Shown here piece by piece: positions 17,161 to 26,561 of a stretch of DNA of 38,380 bases. The position numbers and the translations under genes are program-made. The stretch is from positions 1-38,380 of the forward strand of contig NZ_LQCI01000005.1 of NCBI RefSeq assembly GCF_001613935.1, written 5' to 3'. Within the stretch, counting starts at the first letter, position 1; every line of letters starts with the position of its first letter. The stretch comes from Amycolatopsis regifaucium. Its GTDB lineage: Bacteria; Actinomycetota; Actinomycetes; Mycobacteriales; Pseudonocardiaceae. The notes beneath the pieces were generated by a model. That model had not been told where the DNA came from. It made no database searches and worked only from the letters and a program-made list of their open reading frames with translations.

Positions 17161-17814
17161 TCAGCTCTCCAGGGTGACGCCGTTCTCCTGCGCGAGGATC
17201 GCGGCCTGTACCCGCGACCGCAGGTCCAGCTTCGTCAGCACACGCGAAACGTGCGTCTTCACCGTGGTCTCGCCGATATGGAGCCGGGTGCCGATCTGCG
17301 CGTTGGACAGGCCACCGCCCAGGCACGCCAGCACTTCGCGCTCGCGTTCGGTCAGGTCGGAAAGTCCGGCGGGGGCATGGGAAGGTTCACGGGTTCCCTC
17401 GGCGAACGCGGCGATCAGCTTCCGGGTGACCTGCGGGGCGAGCACCCCTTCGCCCGCCGCGACCAGTTTCACCGCTTCGATCAGCCGCGCCGCTTCAACC
17501 GATTTCAGCAGGAACCCGGCCGCGCCCGCCCGCAGCGCGGCGTGGACGTACTCGTCGAGGTCGAAAGTGGTCAGCACCAGGACTTCGCACAGCCCTTCCG
17601 CGGTCAGCTCCCGCGTGGCCGCGATGCCGTCGACGCCGGGCATCCGGACGTCCATGAGCACGACGTCGGGCTTCAGGGCCTTCGCCTGGCGGACGGCGGT
17701 GGCGCCGTCCGCGGCCTCACCGACCACCTCGATGCCTTCGGCGTTGCCGAGGATCATCATCAGCCCCGCCCGGATCGCGCCGTGGTCGTCGGCGACGAGC
17801 ACCTTGATGGTCAT
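17161..17814 (-). CDS. NarL/LuxR-family response regulator
   Basis: 217 residues. The receiver domain (about 1-120) has acidic residues D9/D10, phosphoacceptor Asp 55 in VVLMDVRMPG, and the conserved Lys in GFLLKS near 105. The C-terminal LuxR-type helix-turn-helix (about 150-210) has LTEREREVL, then NAQIGTRLHIGETTVKTHV. Its ATG overlaps the stop of the kinase gene (ATGA), so the pair is one translational unit. Target genes are unknown; the downstream permease is the first candidate. Confidence 0.94.
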   Translation of the reverse strand: MTIKVLVADDHGAIRAGLMMILGNAEGIEVVGEAADGATAVRQAKALKPDVVLMDVRMPGVDGIAATRELTAEGLCEVLVLTTFDLDEYVHAALRAGAAGFLLKSVEAARLIEAVKLVAAGEGVLAPQVTRKLIAAFAEGTREPSHAPAGLSDLTEREREVLACLGGGLSNAQIGTRLHIGETTVKTHVSRVLTKLDLRSRVQAAILAQENGVTLES

Positions 17815-19022
17815 GACCCCTCCAGAGGCAGTTCCGCGCGGACCAGCCAGCCGCCGCCGGACGGCCCGGCGGCGAGGGTGCCGCCCACGGCGGCGGCACG
17901 TTCCCGCATGTTCAGCAGGCCGAGTCCGGTCCCGCCGTCTTCGGGGTGACCCGGCCGAAGATCGTTGCGCACTTCGACGGTGAGTATGCCGCCGCCCGAA
18001 CGGATGCCGAGCACGGCCTTGCCGCCGGGGGCGTGTTTCACCGCGTTGGTGAGCGCCTCCTGCGCGATCCGGTACGCCGTCAAGTCGACGGCGGCCGGGA
18101 GCGACGCCGCTCTATCCACAGTGGAACGAACTTCCACCGCCAGCCCGCTGGCCCTGGCCGATTCGACCAATTTGGACAGTTCGGCCAGCCGCGCGGGCGC
18201 GGTCGGTTCGATCTCGGTGCTCCCGGTGGCGGGATCGGCCCGCAGCAGCCCGATCATCGCGCGCATCTCCTCCAGCGCGCTCACACTGTTCTCCCGCACC
18301 GATTCCAGGACCTTCCTGGACAATCGCGGGTCGGCGTCGGCCATCGACAACGCGGCCTCGGACTGGATCGCGATCGCCGAAAGGTGACCGGCGATGACGT
18401 CGTGCAGATCCCGCGCCATCTTCGAGCGTTCCCCGGCGACGGCGGCCTTCCGGTCCAGTTCGCCGATCGTCGCCAGTTGGATCGCGTTCGCCCGTTCGTT
18501 GTCGGCGATGTCCCGTTGCTGCCGCACGTTCGCCGCCCACCACACCGGGGTGACTAGGAACGGCAGGAACGCGAACGCCACCAGGATCGCCGTCCGCCAC
18601 TCCGCGGAGAGGACGAGCGCCACGCACACCACCGCGAGTGTCCCGAGCGCGGCGATGCCGATCGTCACCCTGCTCACCCGCCGCGAGCCGTAGAGCGTCG
18701 CGGCGTAGAGGAAATCGGTGAAGACGACGAGGATCGGCAGCGAGGGCCCGATCGCCACGTCCACGGCGACCACGGCCAGCGCGCCGAGCAGTGCCCACGG
18801 GACCTTGCGGCGCAGCATCTCCAGCGAGCACAACACGGTCAGTTCGGTCAGCCGGATCCACAGTGGCGTCGTGTCCGGGCCGTTGAGCAGGACCTGCATC
18901 CCGCTGAGATAGACCAGGGCGCCGATGAGCCAGGTGCCGAGCGCGATGACGAAGTCCTGCTTCCACAGCGGAAGGTGACTCAGGCGCGGGACCAACGTGG
19001 GCACGCCTCCATCCCAGCACAC
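17811..19022 (-). CDS. DesK/NarX-type sensor histidine kinase
   Basis: 403 residues. The N-terminal half has about five membrane helices (24-165) with almost no extracellular domain, suggesting that it senses membrane state or an intramembrane ligand. A HisKA_3 dimerisation helix follows, with His 207 in ARDLHDVIAGHLSAI, then an HATPase with N-box EALTNAVKHA and G-box GTGLGL. It phosphorylates the adjacent regulator. The start is uncertain: GTG 19022 is the longest, while GTG 19004 has GGAGG almost touching it. Either start gives a similar protein. Confidence 0.92.
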   Translation of the reverse strand: MCWDGGVPTLVPRLSHLPLWKQDFVIALGTWLIGALVYLSGMQVLLNGPDTTPLWIRLTELTVLCSLEMLRRKVPWALLGALAVVAVDVAIGPSLPILVVFTDFLYAATLYGSRRVSRVTIGIAALGTLAVVCVALVLSAEWRTAILVAFAFLPFLVTPVWWAANVRQQRDIADNERANAIQLATIGELDRKAAVAGERSKMARDLHDVIAGHLSAIAIQSEAALSMADADPRLSRKVLESVRENSVSALEEMRAMIGLLRADPATGSTEIEPTAPARLAELSKLVESARASGLAVEVRSTVDRAASLPAAVDLTAYRIAQEALTNAVKHAPGGKAVLGIRSGGGILTVEVRNDLRPGHPEDGGTGLGLLNMRERAAAVGGTLAAGPSGGGWLVRAELPLEGS

Positions 19023-19114
19023 CGGGCCGGGCTGAGGGGTCCTACGAACTGATGACGATGATCTCCTGCCCTTCGCCGACGCGCCGGACCGCCACCGCGG
19101 GCGAAGCTCGGAGG

Positions 19115-19711
19115 GTGAACAAGATCTGGGACTTCATCGAGCAGAACCCGATGGCGGCGGTGATCGCCGGCGGGGAGATCGGTTTCTGGGTCGCCATCGT
19201 CGCCGGGCTGGTGGCGCGCTATCTCCTCAAGCTCCGGCGGACCAGCGTGGTGCTGCTGTTGCTCACCCCGGTGATCGACCTCGTCGTGCTCGGCGCGACG
19301 GTGCTCGACCTGCGTGACGGGGGCAAGGCGACCTTCGTGCACGGGCTCGCCGCGGTCTACCTGGGCTTCAGCGTGGTGTTCGGTCACTCGATGATCAAGT
19401 GGGCCGACGTGCGGTTCGCCCACCGGTTCGCGGGCGGGCCGCCACCGCCGCCCAAGCCGAGGGGCCGCGAGAAGGCCCGCGCCGAATGGCGTGACTGGGG
19501 TAAATGCGTGCTGGCCTGCGCACTCGCCGCCGTGGTGCTGCTCGGCCTGATCTTCGTGATCGGCGACACCGAGCAGGTCTCGCAGCTGTGGGGCTGGCTG
19601 CCGCGGCTGGGGGTGGTGACGGCCATCTGGTTCGCCACCGGCCCGCTGTGGCAGGAGCTTTCGCCCAAGGACCGCGACGACGAACGGGTTACCGACGGGA
19701 TGCGACGATGA
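19115..19711 (+). CDS. Conserved integral membrane protein
   Basis: 198 residues from GTG 19115; an in-frame ATG at 19052 would add 21 polar residues. The conserved-looking start, NKIWDFIEQNPMAAV, favours the GTG even though the GGAGG touches it. Four to five helices are visible (about 12-35, 41-64, 73-93, 130-150 and 162-180), with a Pro/Lys/Arg-rich loop near 107-125. I recognise no family with certainty and assign no function. It is divergent from the kinase gene and overlaps the next small gene by four bases. Confidence 0.72.
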   Translation: MNKIWDFIEQNPMAAVIAGGEIGFWVAIVAGLVARYLLKLRRTSVVLLLLTPVIDLVVLGATVLDLRDGGKATFVHGLAAVYLGFSVVFGHSMIKWADVRFAHRFAGGPPPPPKPRGREKARAEWRDWGKCVLACALAAVVLLGLIFVIGDTEQVSQLWGWLPRLGVVTAIWFATGPLWQELSPKDRDDERVTDGMRR

Positions 19712-19923
19712 TCGAACTACTGGGAATCCTTCTGCTGGTACAGGGCGGGGGAGGGCTGATCAACCGGCTGCTCGACGGCGGCGACCGGAGCTGGTTCGTG
19801 CAGCTCCATCTGCTCCCACCGGGTATGCACATCGTGGCGAGCGCGCTGATGGTGGCGGCGGGGATAGGGGTGCTGTTCGCCGAACGGGCCCGCAAACAGC
19901 GCCGCGGCAGCGGTTCAGACTGA
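19708..19923 (+). CDS. Small two-helix membrane protein
   Basis: 71 residues. The ATG overlaps the stop of the preceding gene (ATGA), so translation is coupled and the two proteins probably act together. Two hydrophobic segments (about 3-18 and 40-60) flank an Asp/Arg-containing loop, and a basic tail ends the protein. I recognise no family. Its last nine bases overlap the end of the convergent methyltransferase gene. Confidence 0.7.
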   Translation: MIELLGILLLVQGGGGLINRLLDGGDRSWFVQLHLLPPGMHIVASALMVAAGIGVLFAERARKQRRGSGSD

Positions 19924-20750
19924 GACGAGAACCTGCAGGACGCCGAGGACGATGGTGACGACCGTCAGCACGACGGTCACCACGGTGAGCCGCGTGACCC
20001 GCGCGCTCACCGTGTTCTCGTAGGCGTAGCGGGTCTCCTCGTCCATCGCCTCGGCCTGGCGGTCGAGCTGGGCGATGATCCGCTCCACGCCCATGCTGGT
20101 GACCAGACGGCGCTCCAGCGAATCGATCTCGGGCGGGAGCACCGAGTGCAGCATTTCGAGGATGTCGTCGAGTGAGCCCCGGAGCAGCCGGGTGCGGTTC
20201 GCGGTCTTCTTCTTCGCCGTCAGCACCCGCATCCCGCGCTGGGCGGTGCGCAGCCACTGGTCGGCGAGCGCCATCCGGATCAGGACCCGTTCGAGGATGA
20301 AGAGCATCCCGTGGTCGAGGCCGCCGATCGGTGCGCGGCTGTAGGCCAGCACCAGTGCGCCGCCGGGCGCGGTGACCTCGGCCAGCCGTCGCGGGATGGG
20401 CGGCACCTCCGAGGTCGGCACGTGCTGGATGACGTGACTGCAGACGACGAGGTCGTACGGACCGCCGTCCAGCTCGGTGATCGGCGAAGCGACGAAAGAG
20501 AGCCGAGTGTCCTCGACGACGGTCTCGCCCGCCTTCGCCAGCCTGTCCGGGTCGGGGTCCGCGGCGATGACTTCGGCGGAGAACCGGGCCGGCCAGGGCA
20601 GAAGCCTGCCTCCCCGCAACCGGCGTCGAGCGCCTTGACCCCGGCTCGCGCACCGAGCGTGGCGGTGAGCCGTTCGGCGACCTTCCCGAGCGCGCGCTCC
20701 TCGCCGGCCGCCCAATAGCCGTCGTAGCGTTCGTGCCGTCGGATGAACAT
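19915..20750 (-). pseudogene. Tail-anchored class I SAM methyltransferase with a one-base frameshift
   Basis: The N-terminal part begins at ATG 20750 in one frame and runs to the SAM motif I, LDAGCGE. The sequence then makes sense only in another frame (GRLLPWP, then AEVIAADPDPDRL for motif II, DLVVCSHVIQHV for motif IV). One missing G near 20608-20612 explains it; restoring it gives about 278 residues. The last 30 residues are a hydrophobic helix, implying a membrane-anchored enzyme. The remainder keeps clean third-position bias on both sides of the break, so the gene is either a very recent pseudogene or an assembly error in a G/C run. The methyl acceptor is unknown. Confidence 0.8.
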
Positions 20751-20875
20751 GCCGGTGACGTGGTCGCCGCTGTCCGGATAGCGTTAGCCCTCGGTCAGCT
20801 TTTCGGTCAGCACAGTCGCGAATATAGCCGGGTTCGCGGCTTCTCCCACCCCACGGAGCGGGATTACCATGGGTC

Positions 20876-21253
20876 ATGGCCACCGTGCCTGTCGCGCTGT
20901 ACGCCGTTGTCGCCGTGGCGCCGTCGGCTCTTTTCTGGTGCGCGTTGAAGGTCCCCGAGGTGGTGCGCCGCCGGCGACGCCGCCGCGAACCGGAGATCCC
21001 GGCGGGCCCGCCCATCGAGAAACTCGCCGCCGATCTCCGCCGGGTGCACCGGCTGCTGGCGGAGCTCCCTCCCGGTGCTTCGGCCGTCCGCCGGTACGGC
21101 ACCCGGCAGGCGTACGACGCGCTGCTCGTCCAGGCGTGCCGGGAGGTCGAGGTCGACCATCGGCTCGACGAACTGCCGGAGGGGTTCGACCGCGGGATCG
21201 AACGGCTGCGCGTCGAGGAATCCTTGGCCGAGCGCGGGCTTTCCGTGTCCTGA
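20876..21253 (+). CDS. Small membrane-anchored protein, unknown function
   Basis: 125 residues. An N-terminal hydrophobic helix (about 3-26) is followed by a block of nine arginines and lysine-like residues (VVRRRRRRREPE), then a soluble alpha-helical domain rich in Arg, Glu and Leu with no cysteine pair. The topology would be N-out or N-in with a cytoplasmic helical domain. Codon use supports this frame; an ATG at 20869 in another frame has a better-placed GGAG but gives an arginine-rich shadow product. It is divergent from the frameshifted methyltransferase across 125 bases. I recognise no family. Confidence 0.7.
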   Translation: MATVPVALYAVVAVAPSALFWCALKVPEVVRRRRRRREPEIPAGPPIEKLAADLRRVHRLLAELPPGASAVRRYGTRQAYDALLVQACREVEVDHRLDELPEGFDRGIERLRVEESLAERGLSVS

Positions 21254-21299
21254 AGCGCTTTGTATCGAAAGTATGCGCGGGGCCGGGATGCTCGCGGAC

Positions 21300-22499
21300 A
21301 TGAAGAGGTCGGGACTTCTCGCTTCGCTCTTGCTGGTGTTCGCGCTCGTTCCCGGGGTCGCCTCCGCCGCGGCCGCCTTCCCGCGGCTGGACGCGGCCAC
21401 GGTCGACGGCTTCCGCTGGACGGCGGGTTCGAGCTTCGACGCCTACGGCGCGAGGATCGCCGCACTGGAGAAGAAGCTCCCGGCGCGTGGCCTGCCGGAG
21501 ATCCTGTCGTCGGCGAACCGGTCCGCGCGGCCGTTGTGCCACGGCACGTATCTCGCGACGGCGCTGAAACCGGCGGGGTTCTGCTGGGAAGACGCGGGAG
21601 ACGACAAGACCAACGACTGGATCCCGCAAGGCCTGACCGGCTCCGGTGACGCCGACGCGGCGACCGGGAAGGTCGGCGGCAAACGGGTGGTGGCGGCCTC
21701 CTGGCACACCCCGGGCGACACCATGGTCCGGCTGTCCTTTGTGGACGCGACCGGGCTCGGCTACCGGCACGTGCTGCTCGTCGAACCGACGTCGGACGAC
21801 AACTTCGCCGTCGTGCAGGGACACGGGCACGGGATGACCTGGATCGGGAACCGGCTGTTCGTCGCCACCACCGGGGGAGTGGTGCGGGTCTTCGACACGA
21901 CGCACTTCTGGAAGGTCGACGACAGCTCCGGCGTCGTCGGGAAGGGCTCGGACGGCAAGTATCACGCGGCGTTCTACGACTACGCGATGCCGCAGATCGG
22001 CGCCTACTGGTATCCCGGCGGCGGAACCTGCACCGGGGCACCCGGGGTGCGGCCGTGTCTCGCGACGATGTCGTTCGACCACAGCGACGGCTCGATCGTG
22101 ACCGCGGAACACGTGCCCAATGCCGCCGGAGGCCGGGTGCTGCGCTGGCCGTTCGACCGCGCGACGGGGTTGCCCAAGCTGTCGGACGACGGGACCGTGC
22201 ACGCGAAGGAAGGGTTCTCCTCGCCGGTGTGGGGCATGCAGGGAGCGGTGGCGCGCAACGGATATTTCGTGCTGACCGGGACCTGCCCGGAATACGCCGG
22301 GGTGGCGGGCGACCATCCGTCGTGTCTGCACGGCGGGGTGGGGGGCGCCTCGACGTCGAGGCTGAGCGGCAAGGCGCCGGTGAACTCGCAGAACCTGTCG
22401 TATTGGCCGGCGACGGGGGAGCTGTGGCTGATGAACGAACAGCTCCGGGAACGGGTGACCGTGCACGTCCCCTGGACCACCCTGACCGGCCGCCCCTGA
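21300..22499 (+). CDS. Secreted protein, possible beta-propeller
   Basis: About 399 residues from ATG 21300; ATG 21288 and 21273 are in frame and would lengthen the signal peptide by 4 or 9 residues. The signal is KR followed by a leucine-rich core ending ASA, typical for Sec export. The mature protein has many Trp, Gly and Asp residues, short repeated strands (WIGNRLFVATTGGVVRVFD; GELWLMNEQ) and six or so cysteines, consistent with an extracellular propeller. Catalytic motifs are not evident. The closest sequence in the window by feel is the partial gene at 1-585. A family 2 palindrome follows its stop by five bases. Confidence 0.8.
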   Translation: MKRSGLLASLLLVFALVPGVASAAAAFPRLDAATVDGFRWTAGSSFDAYGARIAALEKKLPARGLPEILSSANRSARPLCHGTYLATALKPAGFCWEDAGDDKTNDWIPQGLTGSGDADAATGKVGGKRVVAASWHTPGDTMVRLSFVDATGLGYRHVLLVEPTSDDNFAVVQGHGHGMTWIGNRLFVATTGGVVRVFDTTHFWKVDDSSGVVGKGSDGKYHAAFYDYAMPQIGAYWYPGGGTCTGAPGVRPCLATMSFDHSDGSIVTAEHVPNAAGGRVLRWPFDRATGLPKLSDDGTVHAKEGFSSPVWGMQGAVARNGYFVLTGTCPEYAGVAGDHPSCLHGGVGGASTSRLSGKAPVNSQNLSYWPATGELWLMNEQLRERVTVHVPWTTLTGRP

Positions 22500-22504
22500 C
22501 CGCC

Positions 22505-22568
22505 CGCGTTCCGTCCTCTGGATGCGTTCCTTGCACACGCAACTACCGCATTCAGAGGACGGAACGCG
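22505..22568. repeat. Long palindrome, family 2
   Basis: Arms 22505-22526 and 22547-22568 with one wobble pair. The loop region contains CTTGC-ACAC-GCAA, matching the apex of the copy at 12072-12135. It lies exactly between two convergent stop codons (22499 and 22573), five and four bases away. Confidence 0.88.
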
Positions 22569-22572
22569 ACGG

Positions 22573-23094
22573 TCACGCGGCGAAATCCCAGCGCGTGGCG
22601 CCGTACGGTTCGGCGCCTGCCACACCGATGGCGCGGTGGAGGGTGAGCCGGTACAGGTGCCAGGGCGCTGGGCCCGCGCTGGGCGCGCTGTAGGGCGCGG
22701 TCAGCGCGTCCCCTTCCACCGTGGCGGGCCAGCCACCGGTCCGGTACACGGCGGCCACGCGCTCCAGCGTCGCCGGATCGGTGACCCGATGGGCTTCGCC
22801 TTCCAGCGTGAGGTCGATTCCTCGCAGGCGCACCGAAACACCGCAGGCCGGATTCGCCGCGAGGTTCCGGGAGCGCCGGGTGCCGGGTCCGCCCTTGAAG
22901 TACAGGGCGTCGTCCACCCAGACGGCACCGACGCCCGCGGAATGCGGCCGCCCGTCGGGCCGCACGGTCGTCACGAAGAAGGTCAGGTCGGCCGTGGGCG
23001 TGTCTTCGGCGAGGATGTCGCGAGGACGACTCCACGGCAGCGCCGCGGAGCCGTAGCGGTCGAGGTTCTTGGTCGCGATCGGGTTCGTCGTCAT
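22573..23094 (-). CDS. Pyridoxamine 5'-phosphate oxidase-family FMN-binding protein
   Basis: 173 residues from ATG 23094. It shows the split-barrel layout of PPOX enzymes: FFVTTVRPDGRPHSAGVGAVW (about 39-59), then LYFKGGPGTRRSRNLAANPACGVSV (phosphate and flavin contacts), then a C-terminal part ending RWDF. This class binds FMN or F420 and reduces or oxidises small substrates in actinobacteria. The short form without a C-terminal lid is typical of F420-dependent or general-stress members. The cofactor cannot be settled by eye. It is transcribed in the same direction as sigA, but a terminator lies between them. Confidence 0.85.
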   Translation of the reverse strand: MTTNPIATKNLDRYGSAALPWSRPRDILAEDTPTADLTFFVTTVRPDGRPHSAGVGAVWVDDALYFKGGPGTRRSRNLAANPACGVSVRLRGIDLTLEGEAHRVTDPATLERVAAVYRTGGWPATVEGDALTAPYSAPSAGPAPWHLYRLTLHRAIGVAGAEPYGATRWDFAA

Positions 23095-23138
23095 ATCCAC
23101 GCGTCGAACGAGCAGGCCGCGATTCGACACCGGACGCG

Positions 23139-23169
23139 AAAAACCCCGCCACCGAAACGGTGACGGGGT
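23139..23169 (-). terminator. Intrinsic terminator of sigA
   Basis: On the minus strand a 12-base stem (23143-23154 with 23158-23169, one G-U pair) with a TTT loop is followed by a run of five T. It starts 18 bases after the sigA stop. It is one of the few classical T-tailed terminators in this window. Confidence 0.88.
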
Positions 23170-23186
23170 CTTCCGTGAGCCTGGGA

Positions 23187-24584
23187 TCAGTCCAGGTAGT
23201 CGCGCAGCACCTGCGAACGCGACGGGTGACGCAGCTTCGACATCGTCTTCGACTCGATCTGCCGGATGCGCTCACGGGTCACCCCGTACACCTGGCCGAT
23301 CTCGTCGAGCGTGCGCGGCTGGCCGTCGGTGAGGCCGAACCGCAGCCGCACCACCCCCGCCTCACGTTCGGACAGCGTCTGCAGCACCGACTGGAGCTGG
23401 TCCTGCAGCAGCGTGAACGACACCGCGTCGACCGCGACGACGGCCTCGGAGTCCTCGATGAAGTCACCGAGCTGCGAGTCGCCCTCGTCGCCGATGGTCT
23501 GGTCGAGCGAGATCGGCTCGCGGGCGTACTGCTGGATCTCGAGGACCTTCTCCGGGGAGATGTCCATTTCCTTCGCGAGCTCTTCGGGGGTGGGCTCGCG
23601 ACCGAGGTCCTGCAACAGCTCACGCTGTATACGGCCGAGTTTGTTGATGACCTCGACCATGTGCACCGGGATACGGATGGTGCGGGCCTGGTCGGCCATC
23701 GCGCGGGTGATCGCCTGCCGGATCCACCAGGTGGCGTACGTGGAGAACTTGTAGCCCTTGGTGTAGTCGAACTTCTCGACCGCGCGGATCAGGCCGAGAT
23801 TGCCCTCCTGGATCAGGTCCAGGAACGCCATGCCGCGGCCGGTGTAGCGCTTGGCCAGCGAGACCACGAGCCGGAGGTTCGCCTCCAGGAGGTGGTTCTT
23901 CGCCCGCTCACCGTCACGCACGATCCACTTGAGGTCGCGCCGCATCTGGGTGACGAGCTTCTCGCCCTCCTCTTCGGCGTTGCGGACGCGTTCGGCGGCG
24001 TAGAGCCCGGCCTCGATGCGCTTGGCGAGCTCCACCTCCTCCTCGGCGTTCAGCAGGGCGACCTTGCCGATCTGCTTGAGGTACGCGCGGACCGAGTCGG
24101 CCGAAGCGGTGAGCTCGGCGTCCTTGCGGGCCTGGCGCAGCGCCTCGGACTCTTCCTCGTCCCAGACGAAGTCCGGGTTGTCGGAGGTCTTTCCGGCGTT
24201 CTTGTCGGCCACCGTGCGGCGCCGTGGGGGCGTCTCTTCGGCGTCCTCGTCGGACTCGGCGTCCTCTTCCGTCTCTTCGGTGACCGTCGCGTCGACGACG
24301 TCCACCTCGACCTCTTCCAGGTCGGACAGATCCGGGGTTTCGAGGTCGGCTTCGTCGAGCTCTACCGGACCGTCTTCCGGATCGCCGTCTTCGGTCTTGA
24401 CACCCTTGGTGGTGGGTTTCTTGGCCGGAGCCTTCTTCGCCGGGGCCTTCTTCGCGCCGGCCGCCTTGGCGGCGGTCTTGCGCGCCGCGGGCTTCGCCGC
24501 GCCGGTGGCTGCCTCGTCGGCCGGCTCGCCGGCTGCGGTCGCTGTCTTCGTCCCGCTTCGGGTTGCGGTTCTTGCGGCTGCCAC
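23187..24584 (-). CDS. sigA: Principal RNA polymerase sigma factor (SigA/HrdB)
   Basis: 465 residues, GTG start with an AAAGGG site. The N-terminal 60 residues are an Ala/Lys/Pro-rich repeat ([14 protein letters not shown]), followed by an acidic region, as in other actinobacterial primary sigma factors where region 1.1 has diverged. From about residue 145 ([21 protein letters not shown]) the protein is canonical. Region 2.4, [14 protein letters not shown], recognises the -10; region 3 follows; region 4.2, [18 protein letters not shown], recognises the -35. It directs transcription of housekeeping genes. It is followed by its terminator, and its 5' leader holds a good -10 site. Confidence 0.97.
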   Translation of the reverse strand: MAAARTATRSGTKTATAAGEPADEAATGAAKPAARKTAAKAAGAKKAPAKKAPAKKPTTKGVKTEDGDPEDGPVELDEADLETPDLSDLEEVEVDVVDATVTEETEEDAESDEDAEETPPRRRTVADKNAGKTSDNPDFVWDEEESEALRQARKDAELTASADSVRAYLKQIGKVALLNAEEEVELAKRIEAGLYAAERVRNAEEEGEKLVTQMRRDLKWIVRDGERAKNHLLEANLRLVVSLAKRYTGRGMAFLDLIQEGNLGLIRAVEKFDYTKGYKFSTYATWWIRQAITRAMADQARTIRIPVHMVEVINKLGRIQRELLQDLGREPTPEELAKEMDISPEKVLEIQQYAREPISLDQTIGDEGDSQLGDFIEDSEAVVAVDAVSFTLLQDQLQSVLQTLSEREAGVVRLRFGLTDGQPRTLDEIGQVYGVTRERIRQIESKTMSKLRHPSRSQVLRDYLD

Positions 24585-24717
24585 TTACGCCCTTTCGCAG
24601 CGGTCGATCATGACGAGCCGAGGCGTGATGGTCTCGGCTGCCTCAAACTTCGGGGAACACCCCTCGGCCTGCGGTTTCCCTCGTTCTGGTGAGGGCCGCC
24701 GCCGGGGGCCGTGTTCC

Positions 24718-24723
24718 ATTGTA
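24718..24723 (-). promoter_or_regulatory. Putative -10 element of the sigA promoter
   Basis: TACAAT on the minus strand, five of six matches to TATAAT. A poor -35 (GCGACG) lies 17 bases upstream. It would give a leader of roughly 125 bases before the GTG start. Confidence 0.5.
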
Positions 24724-24830
24724 ACGACGATACGGGACAGCGTCGCGGCGCGGATCACCGCCCGGCGGGCGCGACACGCCGTCCGACCCGCCGAAGTGAC
24801 ATCCGGGCTGCCGACGTCAGCACGGGCGTG

Positions 24831-25595
<765 letters not shown>

Positions 25596-25659
25596 GGACG
25601 TGGTCCCTTCTCGCACGATTCAGAAGCCTGCCTCGGAGACTTTAACCGGATGTGGTGAC

Positions 25660-26478
25660 ATGGCGGACGTGGGAGTTGACGAGACGTTGCTGAAGAGTGT
25701 CGCCGAGCGTGTCGCGGGCGAGGCCGCCGAACTGGTCCACGAGGCCTGGACCGGGATGAACGGGGGCCGCGAGGTGCGCGTGGACACCAAATCCGCCGAC
25801 ACCGACGTGGTGACCGCCGTGGACCACGAATCGGAACGGCTGGTGCGCGCGCGGCTGGCCGAACTGCGCCCCGGCGACGCCGTGCTCGGCGAGGAGGGCG
25901 GTGGGATCGCGGGCGACGGCGTGACCTGGGTGGTCGATCCCATCGACGGCACGGTGAACTTCCTCTACGGGCTGCCGTGGTTCGCGGTGTCGGTGGCCGC
26001 GCAGGTCGGCGGGGTCTCGGTGGCGGGGGCCGTCGTCGAGCCGGTCAGCGGCCGCCGCTGGACCGCCGCGCGCGGGCAGGGCGCGTTCCTCGACGGGCGG
26101 CGCCTGGCGGTCAACGCACCCGAGCGGCTGGACCTGACACTGGTCGGCACCGGCTTCGCCTACCAGGTCGAACGGCGCACCAAGCAGGCCCGGTTCGTCG
26201 CCGAACTCGCGACGCGGGTGCGGGACGTCCGGCGCAACGGCGCCGCCTCGCTCGACCTGTGCGCGGTCGCGGCGGGCTGGCTGGACGCCTACGTCGAACA
26301 CGGGCTCGGACAGTGGGACTGGGCCGCGGGCGCGCTCATCGCCGCCGAGGCGGGCGCCCAGGTCTCGCTGCCCGGGGAAGACACCGAGCTGGGACCGGAC
26401 GCGACGTTCGCGGTGGCGCCGTCGATCGCGGCTCCGTTGCGTCAGGCGCTGATCGACTCGGGCACGGGCGTGCTCTGA
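25660..26478 (+). CDS. suhB: Inositol-monophosphatase family protein
   Basis: 272 residues, ATG 25660. Metal-dependent phosphatase motifs are complete: GEEGG (E78/E79 region), DPIDGTVNF (D93 and D96, metal ligands), and the C-terminal [15 protein letters not shown]. It dephosphorylates inositol-1-phosphate or a related sugar phosphate. In mycobacteria the orthologue lies in the same place between ppgK and cei and is linked to inositol supply for phosphatidylinositol and mycothiol. A second substrate class such as fructose-1,6-bisphosphate is possible. Confidence 0.92.
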   Translation: MADVGVDETLLKSVAERVAGEAAELVHEAWTGMNGGREVRVDTKSADTDVVTAVDHESERLVRARLAELRPGDAVLGEEGGGIAGDGVTWVVDPIDGTVNFLYGLPWFAVSVAAQVGGVSVAGAVVEPVSGRRWTAARGQGAFLDGRRLAVNAPERLDLTLVGTGFAYQVERRTKQARFVAELATRVRDVRRNGAASLDLCAVAAGWLDAYVEHGLGQWDWAAGALIAAEAGAQVSLPGEDTELGPDATFAVAPSIAAPLRQALIDSGTGVL

Positions 26479-26489
26479 GCCTTCGGCGC

Positions 26490-26546
26490 GCGCTATGAAG
26501 GACGCTTTCATTGCAAATTTCGCAATGAAAGCGTCCTTCATAGCGC
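26490..26546. repeat. Long palindrome, family 1
   Basis: Perfect 25-base arms (26490-26514 and 26522-26546) around AAATTTC. It lies between the convergent suhB and cei stops (26478 and 26562). Compared with the copy at 31746 the arm reads GGACGCTTTCAT instead of AGGCCCCTTCAT, with both arms changed together. An AGCGCTTGAGG flank is shared with that copy. Confidence 0.92.
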
Positions 26547-26561
26547 TTGAGGGGACTCGAA

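Noticed and set aside
16974..17983. Long plus-strand frames across the permease and two-component genes
   Set aside because: They run antisense to genes with clear motifs and have the composition of shadow frames in GC-rich DNA.
24421..24520. Lys/Ala/Pro repeat in SigA as an odd insertion
   Set aside because: Low-complexity basic N-termini are normal for primary sigma factors of actinobacteria such as mycobacterial SigA and are not evidence of a fusion.
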